Shown here: positions 24,815-32,099 of the stretch, piece after piece
How the letters are laid out: every line of letters begins with the position of its first letter
Numbering within the stretch: the first letter of the stretch is position 1
Assembly: GCA_029219345.1 (NCBI GenBank)
Contig: JAQXTF010000090.1
Location: 1-38,528 of the forward strand
Direction: 5' to 3'
Origin: Eggerthellales bacterium
GTDB lineage: Bacteria; Actinomycetota; Coriobacteriia; Coriobacteriales; Eggerthellaceae
DNA: 38,528 nt
The notes under the pieces: generated by a model
What the model saw: only the letters and a program-made list of their open reading frames with translations
The model's database searches: none
Told to the model about the DNA's origin: nothing
Program-made: the position numbers and the translations under genes

Positions 24815-25939
24815 TTACGCCTCGCTTCCCGTGGCACTTACGGTTTTGTTGCGGGCGGCGTCTTCGGCGTATTCCTGCGCCAGGCGCTTGGCGTCATCCA
24901 CGCTATCGGCCTTGACCCCATCGCCCTTCAGGCGCTGGGCCAAGCCGGCGTTGAGCTCGTCCACCTTGATGGTTGTTTCTTCCACCAGGGTTCCGTCGCC
25001 GAAGCCCAAAAAGCCGCCGCGAACGCCCTGATAGATGGCTACGTTGCCGTTGTATTCAGCCAGATAAGCGGAATTGGTTACCCAGTGATGTATGCCGAAT
25101 GCGGTGGCGGCTAGCGCGGCCACCAGCAGGAAGGCCACAATGCCCGCGGTCAGGCGCGAGGACTTGTGAGCCCTGCGAATGCGCTCGGGAATGTCGCCCT
25201 CGATGTCCACAACCACAGCGGTAATGTTGTCGCGGCCGCCGTTCATGTTGGCGCGTTTGATCAGCTGGTTGGCGCACTTTTGGGGGTCGCGGAAGCGGGT
25301 GAGAATCTCAGTCAGGTCTTCTTCGCTTACCATGCCTGAAAGGCCATCGGAGCACAAGAGCAGGCGGTCACCTGCGGCAACGTTCAGTTCGTAGATGTCA
25401 GGAACGGTCTCAACGCCACCGCCGAGCGCGCGGGTGATTACCGAGCGCTGAGGATGCACCTCGGCTTCTTCCGGGGTGATTTGGCCTGTTTCAATGAGGA
25501 TGGACATCAGGCTGTGGTCGCGGGTGATTTGCTGCAGATGGCTTTGATGCAGCAAATAGGCGCGGGAATCGCCCACCTGGGCAATAAGCAGGCGCTCGCC
25601 CTGCACCATAGCAGCGGTGAGGGTTGTGCCCATGCCATCGGCTCCGCGGCCGTCTTCCACGGCGCGCAAAATGGCGTAGTTGGCGGTGACCACGGCGTTG
25701 GAAAGCGCATCGGCGTCCAGAGTGCTGGGGGCCTGCTGCGCTAGAATGTTGACGGCAATTTCCGAGGCCACTTCGCCTGCTTCATGGCCGCCCATGCCGT
25801 CGGCGACGGCATACAGGGGAGGCGCCACAATGAAGTTGTCTTCGTTGTGATCGCGCATGCGACCCACGTCAGTGCGTGCACCGACGGAGGGAATGGGGCC
25901 ATGCTGGCGTTCGGTCAGGGGGATGGTTGCGTGGGACAT
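24815..25939 (-). CDS. pstP: PP2C-type Ser/Thr protein phosphatase PstP
   Basis: A 374-residue metal-dependent phosphatase that dephosphorylates PknB and its targets. The cytoplasmic PP2C domain (about 15-245) has DHNEDNF, ADGMGGHEAGE, GTTLTAAMV, VGDSRAYLL, LCSDGLSGMV and GGRDNITAVVV, so all metal-binding Asp positions are present. One membrane helix (about 262-284) precedes a ~85-residue extracytoplasmic tail. The ATG at 25939 overlaps the fhaB stop by one base (TAATG), showing tight translational coupling. It is followed directly by the SEDS-PBP gene. Confidence 0.97.
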   Translation of the reverse strand: MSHATIPLTERQHGPIPSVGARTDVGRMRDHNEDNFIVAPPLYAVADGMGGHEAGEVASEIAVNILAQQAPSTLDADALSNAVVTANYAILRAVEDGRGADGMGTTLTAAMVQGERLLIAQVGDSRAYLLHQSHLQQITRDHSLMSILIETGQITPEEAEVHPQRSVITRALGGGVETVPDIYELNVAAGDRLLLCSDGLSGMVSEEDLTEILTRFRDPQKCANQLIKRANMNGGRDNITAVVVDIEGDIPERIRRAHKSSRLTAGIVAFLLVAALAATAFGIHHWVTNSAYLAEYNGNVAIYQGVRGGFLGFGDGTLVEETTIKVDELNAGLAQRLKGDGVKADSVDDAKRLAQEYAEDAARNKTVSATGSEA

Positions 25940-26352
25940 TATTCAAACCTTACGCGAATAGCGACGTCGCCGGTGTTGACCACGTCATTGTTTTTCAGGG
26001 AAACCGGGCCGTTGATGGGCTTGCGGTTTACCAAGGTTCCGTTTGCGGAGTTCAGGTCTTCCACGAAGAGATTTTGGCCCATGAGGGAGAACTTGGCATG
26101 CATGCTGGACACGTAGCCCGAGCCAATGACAATGTCGGCTTCGGGGCTGCGGCCGATGGTGATGGGCTTTTTCACGGGAATTGCCACGCCCATGAGTTCC
26201 TTGGGGCCGCGCTCTACCGTCAGCGACCAGCTGCGTTCCTTTTTGCGCTGACCGCGCACCAGGCCGATGCCGGTCTTCATAATGGCGAACAGGAAAATGT
26301 AGAGGAACGCTACTAATAGGATGCGCCCGGCCAGCAAGATCACGTCAATCAT
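25939..26352 (-). CDS. fhaB: Membrane-anchored FHA domain protein FhaB (FipA)
   Basis: A 137-residue protein with an N-terminal membrane helix (about 4-27) and a C-terminal FHA domain (about 55-137) carrying ITIGRSPEADIVI, YVSSMHAKF and DLNSANGTLVN. The phosphothreonine-binding arginine, serine and histidine are present. In mycobacteria FhaB binds phosphorylated FtsZ/FtsQ or kinase partners at the division site. It sits 18 nt after fhaA and is coupled to pstP by a TAATG overlap. Confidence 0.95.
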   Translation of the reverse strand: MIDVILLAGRILLVAFLYIFLFAIMKTGIGLVRGQRKKERSWSLTVERGPKELMGVAIPVKKPITIGRSPEADIVIGSGYVSSMHAKFSLMGQNLFVEDLNSANGTLVNRKPINGPVSLKNNDVVNTGDVAIRVRFE

Positions 26353-26370
26353 GGGGGTGCTCCTTTCGGC

Positions 26371-27339
26371 TTACGCCTGGGCGAAGAGGTACTCCGTGGT
26401 GCCGATGGTGATGATGTTGCCATCGCGCAGAACAACGGTTTCAATTTCGCGACCGTCCACCAGGGTGCCGTTGGTGGAGTTCTGATCGGTCAGAATCCAG
26501 CAGTCACGGCCGCGGGCGATGGTTGCGTGGTAGCGGCTTGCGCCCATGTCGGAAATGACGATGTCGTTATCGGTTTCGCGGCCCAGCTTGATGTTGCTGG
26601 CGCTCAGGGTGAAGCTGCGTCCGTTGGCGCGATCGGTCAGGGTTGCACGCAGGGGCTTTGCCTGGGGAAGGTCCATGCGCGCGCGGGGCACTGCACCTGC
26701 GCCGGCTGCACCTGCGGCTGCTGCACCTGCGGTAACGCCGGCGGCGGGAACATCGAACCCGGCGAAGTTGTCCGGCTGGTTTTCGCTTTCGAGGGCGTCA
26801 ACGGAGAAAGGATCTTCGTCCTGGAAATCGTCGGTGTAGTCATCGGCGTAATCGTCGGCGTCATAAACGGGAACGGGGGCAGGCTGGGGTGCGCGCTGGG
26901 CTTTGCGGGAGCGGCGCGGCTCAAAACCGTAGCGCTCCATTTCTTCATCGCGCAGGCGAGCGATGATGGGGGAGGCAACGCATTCGGCAATGACGTCGAA
27001 CTTGCCATGTTTCAGCGCAGGGTCGGCGATGAAGCGAACAAGCGGGTTGCCGTCCATGGAGAGGCCCATGTCGTGGGAGCGTGCGTTCAGGTAGGTTTCG
27101 GTTTCGCCGGCCAGGGTGGGGTAGTAGCCAAACAGGCGGCGGTCGTCATCTTCGTTTACCAGCACGGTGTACAGAGTGGGGGCAATTTGCTTGCCGGCGC
27201 CAACCATCTTGTTGCGCTTCATCTGCTTTTCGCACTGCTTTGCAATCTGAACAGGGGAAATGGGTGCGCTAGCCATCTTGCCGGCAGCGCCTTCGATGGC
27301 GTCTTCCATCTTGTTTTCTACGCGCGAGAAAAAGCCCAT
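26371..27339 (-). CDS. fhaA: DUF3662/FHA domain protein FhaA
   Basis: A 322-residue cytoplasmic protein. The N-terminal DUF3662 domain (about 1-120; MGFFSRVENKMEDAIEGA, then ISPVQIAKQCEKQMKRN and APTLYTVLVNEDDD) is typical of actinobacterial FhaA. A long disordered linker (130-225) is rich in Ala, Asp and Tyr, with DADDYADDYTDDF. The C-terminal FHA domain (about 230-320) has IKLGRETDNDIVI, ASRYHATI and DQNSTNGTLVDG. FhaA binds phosphorylated MviN and regulates peptidoglycan precursor flipping in mycobacteria. The ATG at 27339 has AAAAGGAG upstream. It is the first gene of the operon that ends with pknB. Confidence 0.95.
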   Translation of the reverse strand: MGFFSRVENKMEDAIEGAAGKMASAPISPVQIAKQCEKQMKRNKMVGAGKQIAPTLYTVLVNEDDDRRLFGYYPTLAGETETYLNARSHDMGLSMDGNPLVRFIADPALKHGKFDVIAECVASPIIARLRDEEMERYGFEPRRSRKAQRAPQPAPVPVYDADDYADDYTDDFQDEDPFSVDALESENQPDNFAGFDVPAAGVTAGAAAAGAAGAGAVPRARMDLPQAKPLRATLTDRANGRSFTLSASNIKLGRETDNDIVISDMGASRYHATIARGRDCWILTDQNSTNGTLVDGREIETVVLRDGNIITIGTTEYLFAQA

Positions 27340-27452
27340 GGGTGCTCCTTTTGGTCATAATGCTGCGTTTAGTGGGCGTATTTTTTGTATCAAGACATTT
27401 TGCCACGAATAATGCCTGCGTGGGGCCAGATTGTGCATTTTTCATGAGGTAG

Positions 27453-27465
27453 CCACGTTTCGTGG
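27453..27465. other. Small hairpin in the fhaA upstream region
   Basis: CCACG-TTT-CGTGG lies between the 35-bp dyad motif and fhaA. The intergenic stretch 27340-27536 otherwise shows no confident promoter. Confidence 0.3.
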
Positions 27466-27479
27466 AGGTTGACCGAAAG

Positions 27480-27514
27480 TGTGACAGAAATGCCCCGGGC
27501 GCTTTTGTCATATT
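27480..27514. repeat. 35-bp dyad motif centred on CCCGGG, copy 1
   Basis: TGACA and TGTCA arms flank GCCCCGGGC. The two 14-nt arms match at 11 positions. A second copy at 37583-37617 is identical at 32 of 35 positions in the same orientation. As plus-strand RNA two of the three arm mismatches become G-U wobbles. It lies 22 nt beyond the TauE/SafE stop and about 140 nt upstream of fhaA. Confidence 0.85.
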
Positions 27515-27536
27515 TGGGGTGGGAGAAGAGGTGAGA

Positions 27537-28331
27537 TTAGCCGGCGATGAGCTCCATGACCAGGCGAATTGCGAAAAGCGTCAACACCACCAGCATAATG
27601 GGGCGGGCGATTTGCGTGCCCTTTTCGGTGAATTGGTTAGCGCCAAAGTAGCTGCCGGCAATATTGAACAGGCCGCCGATGATGCCCACGGAAATCACCA
27701 CAGTGCCGTTGAGCAAAAACACCACCAGCGCAGTGAGGTTGGTGGTCGCGTTGACGCATTTGGTCACCCCGGCGGCGCGTTGGATTCCCAGGCCGCCAAA
27801 GCTGGTGAGCAGCAGCATGAGGAAGGTGCCGGTGCCGGGTCCATAAATGCCGTCGTATATGCCAATGAACAGGGAAATTACCAGGCAAATGCCCAGGGTT
27901 TTGCGGCGAGGCCAAGGGGCGTCTTCGGTTCCCATGTCCTTGTGGCGCAGCACGTAGAAGCCGGCCACGGGAATGACTGCCAGCATGATGATGCGCAGTA
28001 TATCTTCTGAGGCAAGAAGGGAAAGGTGCGCGCCGAAATTGGACCCAATGAGGGCCACCACAATACAAGGCGCGCACAGCCACAGCGCCATGTAGCCTTG
28101 GCGGGCGTACTTTACGGCTGCCAAGATGGTGCCCATGGGGCTTGCGAGCTTGTTGGTGCCAATGGCCAGATGGATGGGCAGGCCTGCCACAATGAAGGCG
28201 GGCAGTTGAATGAGGCCACCACCGCCAGCGATGGCGTCAACATAGCCGGCCAAAAAGCAGCCTGCGGCAACAATCAAAATGCCCCACCAGGTAATGAGGC
28301 CATTGGCAGTTATGAGTGACAAGAAATCCAT
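27537..28331 (-). CDS. TauE/SafE (TSUP) family sulfite/sulfonate exporter-like permease
   Basis: A 264-residue protein with about eight membrane helices in two repeated halves, the usual TSUP size. The first helix carries GCFLAGYVDAIAGGGGLIQLPAF and the second repeat GIYDGIYGPGTGTFLML, both conserved family motifs. TSUP proteins transport sulfite, sulfoacetate or other organosulfur anions; the substrate is not known here. The ATG at 28331 is used although no clear ribosome-binding site is present; an in-frame GTG at 28370 also lacks one. It is divergent from the NifX-like gene. Confidence 0.9.
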   Translation of the reverse strand: MDFLSLITANGLITWWGILIVAAGCFLAGYVDAIAGGGGLIQLPAFIVAGLPIHLAIGTNKLASPMGTILAAVKYARQGYMALWLCAPCIVVALIGSNFGAHLSLLASEDILRIIMLAVIPVAGFYVLRHKDMGTEDAPWPRRKTLGICLVISLFIGIYDGIYGPGTGTFLMLLLTSFGGLGIQRAAGVTKCVNATTNLTALVVFLLNGTVVISVGIIGGLFNIAGSYFGANQFTEKGTQIARPIMLVVLTLFAIRLVMELIAG

Positions 28332-28384
28332 TGAGCGCACTTTACCGCAATTGCGGCTCGCTGGCGGCACAATTGGGAGAAAGG

Positions 28385-28413
28385 TTGTATGAGTTTCGGG
28401 TTGGGAGTATAAT
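28385..28413 (+). promoter_or_regulatory. Strong sigma-70-type promoter of the NifX-like gene
   Basis: TTGTAT (28385-28390), a 17-nt spacer and a perfect TATAAT (28408-28413), followed 40 nt later by the ATG with GGAGG. Confidence 0.8.
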
Positions 28414-28453
28414 CCCGTAAAAAATTCCCGATTTAAAACAGGAGGTCTTCCTT

Positions 28454-28816
28454 ATGAAGATTGCTGTTCCTTGTGACACCCCTTTCGGCCTGAACGCCCA
28501 GCGTAGCGGCCACTTTGGCCACTGCGCCTTCTTCACCATTGCAACGGTGGAAGACGATCAGATCACCAACGTGGAAGTTGTTCCCAACGTTGACCATGAC
28601 ACCTACGGCTGTGGCGGCGTTATTGATTACGCCATGAGCCTGGGCATTGATGCTATTGTTGCCGCTGGCATGGGCGTGCCCCCCTTCACCCGCTTTACCA
28701 ACGGCGGCGTCAAGGTTTACCTGGAGCGCACTCAGTCTATTGCAGGCGAAGCCATCAAGATGGTTATCGCAGGTGAAGCTCCTGAGATGCAGCTGGATCA
28801 GGCTTGCGTGCACTAG
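28454..28816 (+). CDS. NifX/NifB-like iron-molybdenum cofactor-binding family protein
   Basis: A 120-residue protein of the dinitrogenase iron-molybdenum cofactor biosynthesis family. It begins MKIAVPCDTPFGLNAQRSGHFGHCAFFTI and later has CGGVIDYAMSLGIDAIVAAGMG, matching the family's conserved core. Such small stand-alone proteins are common in anaerobes without nitrogenase and may handle iron-sulfur or molybdenum clusters. No nif gene is nearby. AGGAGG precedes the ATG at 28454, a strong promoter lies upstream and a terminator follows, so it is a highly expressed single gene. Confidence 0.85.
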   Translation: MKIAVPCDTPFGLNAQRSGHFGHCAFFTIATVEDDQITNVEVVPNVDHDTYGCGGVIDYAMSLGIDAIVAAGMGVPPFTRFTNGGVKVYLERTQSIAGEAIKMVIAGEAPEMQLDQACVH

Positions 28817-28839
28817 TTTTTCTGCAGCACCGATGTTTG

Positions 28840-28869
28840 AGCGCCCGCCTCGTGCGGGCGTTTCTTTTT
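28840..28869 (+). terminator. Terminator of the NifX-like gene
   Basis: CGCCCGC / GCGGGCG stem with a 5-nt loop followed by TTTCTTTTT. Confidence 0.9.
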
Positions 28870-28917
28870 GCGGGGGGAATGTGCTGGATTTTTCCACTTT
28901 TCGGTGCGAAGAGGGGT

Positions 28918-29150
28918 AATTTTCCGCGCGAGCTGAATATGTCTCAGCCCAACTTGAGCCGCCACATGAAGCGTCTTGAGAAGGGGCTGGGGTTTAAGCT
29001 GTTTTATACCCAGCATCGTCGCATTTACCTGACCCCGGCGGGCAAGCACTTCTACAACAACGCTTCAATTATGAGCTCGCGTTTCGAGCGCATGGTGGAG
29101 GGGTGCCGACGCGTGGCTGTTCAGGATTTGCCGCAGCAGGAAGAAGCCGC
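28918..29150 (+). pseudogene. LysR-type regulator remnant
   Basis: The translated stretch MSQPNLSRHMKRLEKGLGFKLFYTQHRRIYLTPAGKHFYNNA is the second half of a LysR-type helix-turn-helix (recognition helix and wing). The first helices are missing: the upstream sequence is the NifX terminator region. The ~220-residue effector domain is also absent, as the frame runs into unrelated sequence within about 60 residues of the wing. No ribosome-binding site precedes the ATG at 28939. It is best read as a relic. Confidence 0.75.
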
Positions 29151-29156
29151 AGATTG

Positions 29157-29414
29157 TTACAGGCTTGCGGCGGCTTCAACAGAGCTGCTGGCGGGAGCGG
29201 CGGGCTCGTCGGGCACGGGCGGCTGCATCACGTATACGATGGGAGTGGGCTGGGGCAGCTCGTAGGCTTCGGCCTTTACGGGGCCGGCAGCCAAGGTGGT
29301 TACCAGCGCTGCGGCAATTGCCACACGCCCCGCCTTGTGCAAGGCTTCCTTTGAAGCGTCGCCCAGCTGAAAAGCCAGGGGAGCCTGCTCAGATTCAAAC
29401 CGTTCTTCGGCCAT
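29157..29414 (-). CDS. Small exported or membrane protein, unknown function
   Basis: An 85-residue protein with a polar N-terminus, one Ala-rich hydrophobic segment (about 32-48, AGRVAIAAALVTTLAAG) and a Pro-rich extracytoplasmic tail (ELPQPTPIVYVMQPPVPDEPAAP). It could be anchored or cleaved near AEA. The ATG at 29414 has a strong GGAGG 5 nt upstream. It lies between gene remnants, and its 3' end meets the decayed end of the LysR fragment on the other strand. No family recognised. Confidence 0.6.
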   Translation of the reverse strand: MAEERFESEQAPLAFQLGDASKEALHKAGRVAIAAALVTTLAAGPVKAEAYELPQPTPIVYVMQPPVPDEPAAPASSSVEAAASL

Positions 29415-29529
29415 TGTTCCTCCAAAGCCCAAATGAACCATGCGGCGCCATTGTACGCGCGGGGAAGGGCCAGGCAAGCAGCGCGGAAAAGACGTCACCA
29501 TTTTGTAGCGATTACGTAACCAAGGGCCG

Positions 29530-29556
29530 AGTAACGCCTTCTTGGCGTTACTTTTG
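29530..29556 (+). terminator. Orphan terminator-like hairpin
   Basis: AGTAACGCC / GGCGTTACT perfect 9-bp stem with TTCTT loop and TTTT tail. No intact plus-strand gene ends here, so it may be left over from the decayed LysR locus. Confidence 0.5.
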
Positions 29557-29592
29557 CGACAGTGCCGCGCATGATGCCCTTGAGGCCTTTGA

Positions 29593-29850
29593 GCTGGTAA
29601 AAGAGTATCCAGGCGCCGTATTTCCTACGGGGAAGACTCTGACCTGCGCGTATGGCTCAATGAGTCCTTCGAGCGCCTGTGTTTTTCGCCCGAGGAGCTG
29701 AAGATGGGCGATGTGTACTGGGTGCGCAACCCGGGTATCGCCCTGACGGCCACCGAGGCGGTGCTGGCCGATGGCGACCTGTGCCATCTTGGCGTGAACA
29801 GCGAGGATAAGCGCGTGATGGTGCGCCCGGTGGTGAAGGTTCGCTTGTAG
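29593..29850 (+). pseudogene. C-terminal fragment of a DUF6273-like protein
   Basis: The open stretch reads SYGEDSDLRVWLNESFERLCFSPEE, then YWVRNPG, then VRPVVKVRL at the end. This is the pattern of DUF6273-type domains (S-LR-WLN--F---F---E, W-RSPG, VRPAL), but the middle of the domain is deleted. There is no start codon or ribosome-binding site, and a stop lies directly before 29593. It is followed by a terminator. The family call is from remembered motifs. Confidence 0.5.
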
Positions 29851-29870
29851 AGCTTTTGCGTAAAGATTGA

Positions 29871-29918
29871 CGGAAAGCGCATGTTGACTTGCGGGTAAGT
29901 TGGCATGCGCTTCTTTTT
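29871..29918 (+). terminator. Terminator after the DUF6273-like remnant
   Basis: AAGCGCAT / ATGCGCTT outer stem with an ACTT/AAGT inner pairing, followed by CTTTTTTT. Confidence 0.7.
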
Positions 29919-29985
29919 TTCGATACTATAGAGGCTCCTGCATTTCTTTCTTTGACCCAGTTCGTGATTGCGATAAGGAATGATA

Positions 29986-31191
29986 TTGAGCGACCAACGA
30001 GATTATAGGCAACCCCGTCAGCGCAAGGCGCCTGCTCAGAGAGGGGATCTGCGTCAGCGCCCTCCGCGCTCCAGGCGTACCGCTGAAGATGTGAGCACCG
30101 AGCGCCGCGGGACGGAACGCCGCAGGTCGGAGCGCCGCGGGACGGACCGTTCTGGATTGGAACGCCGCAGGTCAGAGCGCTCTGGTCGGCGCGAGATAGC
30201 GGATGGCTGTCGTCCTTCTTCTGCCCAGGGAAGGCGCGCGACAACGCCGCGCCGTCCCGCTGCCGCCGCTTCTGCCCCTATGGTCATTGATGTGCGCTGG
30301 CTGCTCATTGCCCTTGCGGTGGTTATTCTGGTGGTTGTTCTTGTTGTTCGAGGTTGTTCCTCCCCCGAGCCTGACGTTAGCGCTTCTGCTGTGACTTCTT
30401 CCAGCGCCAGCCAAGAGGCGCCTGCTCCTCCTGAACCCGAGGTAGATTGGGAAGAGGTGAGCGCTGCGGTATATTCCCTGCTGGATGACGATTACGCTGA
30501 GGCGTTGCTGCAGGCGGCGCAGACCGATGCGGACGCCCGCTGGATTGCTTGCCATACGGGAGATTACACCGAGGATGGCTCTATTGTGCAGTACAAGCTG
30601 CTGAAGTTGGCGGCCCTGGAACCCCAGGCGCGTCCCTTTGTGCGCAACTGGCCCGAGCTGTATTCCCAGGATAAGGGCGAACCCTGCGATTCTTCCTGGA
30701 GCGGCCGCGTTCCCCACCTTTACCAGTGGGATCCGCGTTGGGGCTACACTTTGTACTGCAGCACCACTTTCGCCCTGACGGGCTGCTGCCCCACGTCCTT
30801 CGCCATGGTGTATCAGGCATTGACGGGCGCGGCGGATCAATCCCCCTATGACATGGGCGTTCTTGCCAGTTCGTGGGGTTATATGGATGAGATGAACGGC
30901 ACCGATGTGGGCTTCTTCTTTGCGGGCGCTGATGAATTCGGCTTCTCGTGCTGGCAAATTTCAACTGATTCCTATGCCCTTACGTCTACGTTGGCTTCGG
31001 GCAATCTGGTGATTTGCAACGTTGGTCCCGGCGATTTCACCACGGGTGGGCACTTCATTGTTCTGGCGGGCCTTGACGGTAACGGCGACCTGGTGGTGAA
31101 CGATCCCTTCTCGGTGGAGCGCTCTAACCGTTCCTGGGATGTGGATACGGTGCTTTCTCAAACCAAGGCTTTGTACGCCTTCTCTTGGTAA
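29986..31191 (+). CDS. Membrane-anchored C39-like cysteine peptidase with Arg-rich N-terminal repeats
   Basis: A 401-residue protein. The cytoplasmic N-terminus (1-100) is extremely Arg-rich, including three 10-residue tandem repeats (about 40-69; ERRGTERRRS-type). One membrane helix (104-123), a linker rich in Ser, Ala and Pro, and a C-terminal Peptidase_C39_2-like domain (about 245-401) follow. The putative triad is Cys268 in LTGCCPTSFAMVY, His356 in GGHFIVLAG and Asp373 in VNDPF. C39-like enzymes cleave peptides outside the membrane. The start is TTG at 29986, placed 6 nt after AAGGA; an ATG at 29980 abuts the Shine-Dalgarno and is unlikely. The substrate is unknown. Confidence 0.82.
   Translation: MSDQRDYRQPRQRKAPAQRGDLRQRPPRSRRTAEDVSTERRGTERRRSERRGTDRSGLERRRSERSGRREIADGCRPSSAQGRRATTPRRPAAAASAPMVIDVRWLLIALAVVILVVVLVVRGCSSPEPDVSASAVTSSSASQEAPAPPEPEVDWEEVSAAVYSLLDDDYAEALLQAAQTDADARWIACHTGDYTEDGSIVQYKLLKLAALEPQARPFVRNWPELYSQDKGEPCDSSWSGRVPHLYQWDPRWGYTLYCSTTFALTGCCPTSFAMVYQALTGAADQSPYDMGVLASSWGYMDEMNGTDVGFFFAGADEFGFSCWQISTDSYALTSTLASGNLVICNVGPGDFTTGGHFIVLAGLDGNGDLVVNDPFSVERSNRSWDVDTVLSQTKALYAFSW
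30101..30190 (+). repeat. 30-bp in-frame tandem repeat (three units)
   Basis: Three 30-nt units beginning AGCGCCGCGGGACGGA or AACGCCGCAGGTC encode the Arg-rich decapeptides in the C39-like protein. The unit boundaries keep the reading frame. Confidence 0.75.
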
Positions 31192-31247
31192 CAAGATGCT
31201 CGCTTGGTGAATTTAGGCCGGCTGGTTTTCCATCTTGCCTTGCGCTC

Positions 31248-31276
31248 TTGTGCAGTTTCCCCAGTTGAGCTATACT
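31248..31276 (+). promoter_or_regulatory. Promoter of tRNA-Thr
   Basis: TTGTGC, a 17-nt spacer and TATACT, ending 10 nt before the mature tRNA 5' end. Confidence 0.75.
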
Positions 31277-31286
31277 ATCTTGACGC

Positions 31287-31362
31287 GCCACTGTGGCTCA
31301 GTTGGTAGAGCAACGCACTCGTAATGCGTAGGCCAGCGGTTCGAGTCCGCTCAGTGGCTCCA
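31287..31362 (+). tRNA. tRNA-Thr (anticodon CGT), CCA encoded
   Basis: A 76-nt cloverleaf. The acceptor stem is GCCACTG / CAGTGGC with discriminator T and encoded CCA. The D arm is GCTCAGTTGGTAGAGC and the T arm is CAGCGGTTCGAGTCCGCTC. The anticodon stem ACGCA / TGCGT holds the loop CTCGTAA, giving anticodon CGT, which reads ACG threonine codons. It has its own promoter and terminator. Confidence 0.97.
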
Positions 31363-31375
31363 CTGAAAACGAAAT

Positions 31376-31403
31376 GGCTCCCTTTCGGGAGCCGTTTTTT
31401 TTT
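31376..31403 (+). terminator. Terminator of tRNA-Thr
   Basis: GGCTCCC-TTTC-GGGAGCC followed by nine T. On the minus strand the metI gene ends at 31422 just beyond it. Confidence 0.92.
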
Positions 31404-31421
31404 GCGTTGAGGGGGCGCTTA

Positions 31422-32099
31422 TTAGCGAGCGCGCTTGTCCACCTTGCGAGCGATGACATCGCCGATGGTCTGGAAGACCTGCACGAAGATAACGCACAGA
31501 ACAACGGACACAATCATGATGGCGGTGTTCCAGCGCTGATAGCCGGAGCGAATGGCGATGGAACCCAGGCCGCCTGCGCCAACGGTGCCGGCCATGGCAG
31601 CGTAACCGAACAGGGTCACGAAGGTGATGGCAGCGCCGCGGATCAAAGAGGGCAGGCTTTCCTTCAGCATAACCTTGGTCACAATCTGGAAGTTGTTGGC
31701 GCCAAAGCTGTGAGCTGCCTCAATGAGGCCTTCGTCAACTTCAGCCAGGCTCTGCTCCACCATGCGCGCAACGAAAGGGGCGGCAGAGATGGTCAGGGGA
31801 ACAATAGCGCCCTGCACGCCCAGGGACGTGCCTACCACCAAACGGGTGAAGGGGATGATGGCCACCAGCAAAATGATGAAGGGGATGGAACGGCCAATGT
31901 TGATAACCCAGCCCAGTACGGTGTTCACGGCCTTGTTGGGGGCCAGGCCATTGTCCTTGGTCATGTGGAACCAGGTGCCTAGGGGCAGGCCAATGACATA
32001 GGCGAACATGCAGGAAAGGGCGGTCATCAGGAACGATTCCCAGCAGCCAAGTGCCAGAAGCTCGCCGAATTCATCCATAAATGCGCTGATTGCTTCCAT
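31422..32099 (-). CDS. metI: Methionine ABC transporter permease MetI
   Basis: A 225-residue permease with five or six membrane helices, the normal MetI length. The ATPase-coupling EAA motif reads EAAHSFGANNFQIVTKVMLKESLPSL (about 135-160), and GYAAMAGTVGAGGLG is the conserved C-terminal segment. It forms the MetNIQ importer for methionine and its derivatives. Its ATG directly follows the metN stop with no gap, and AGGAGG lies inside the metN 3' end. Confidence 0.96.
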   Translation of the reverse strand: MEAISAFMDEFGELLALGCWESFLMTALSCMFAYVIGLPLGTWFHMTKDNGLAPNKAVNTVLGWVINIGRSIPFIILLVAIIPFTRLVVGTSLGVQGAIVPLTISAAPFVARMVEQSLAEVDEGLIEAAHSFGANNFQIVTKVMLKESLPSLIRGAAITFVTLFGYAAMAGTVGAGGLGSIAIRSGYQRWNTAIMIVSVVLCVIFVQVFQTIGDVIARKVDKRAR

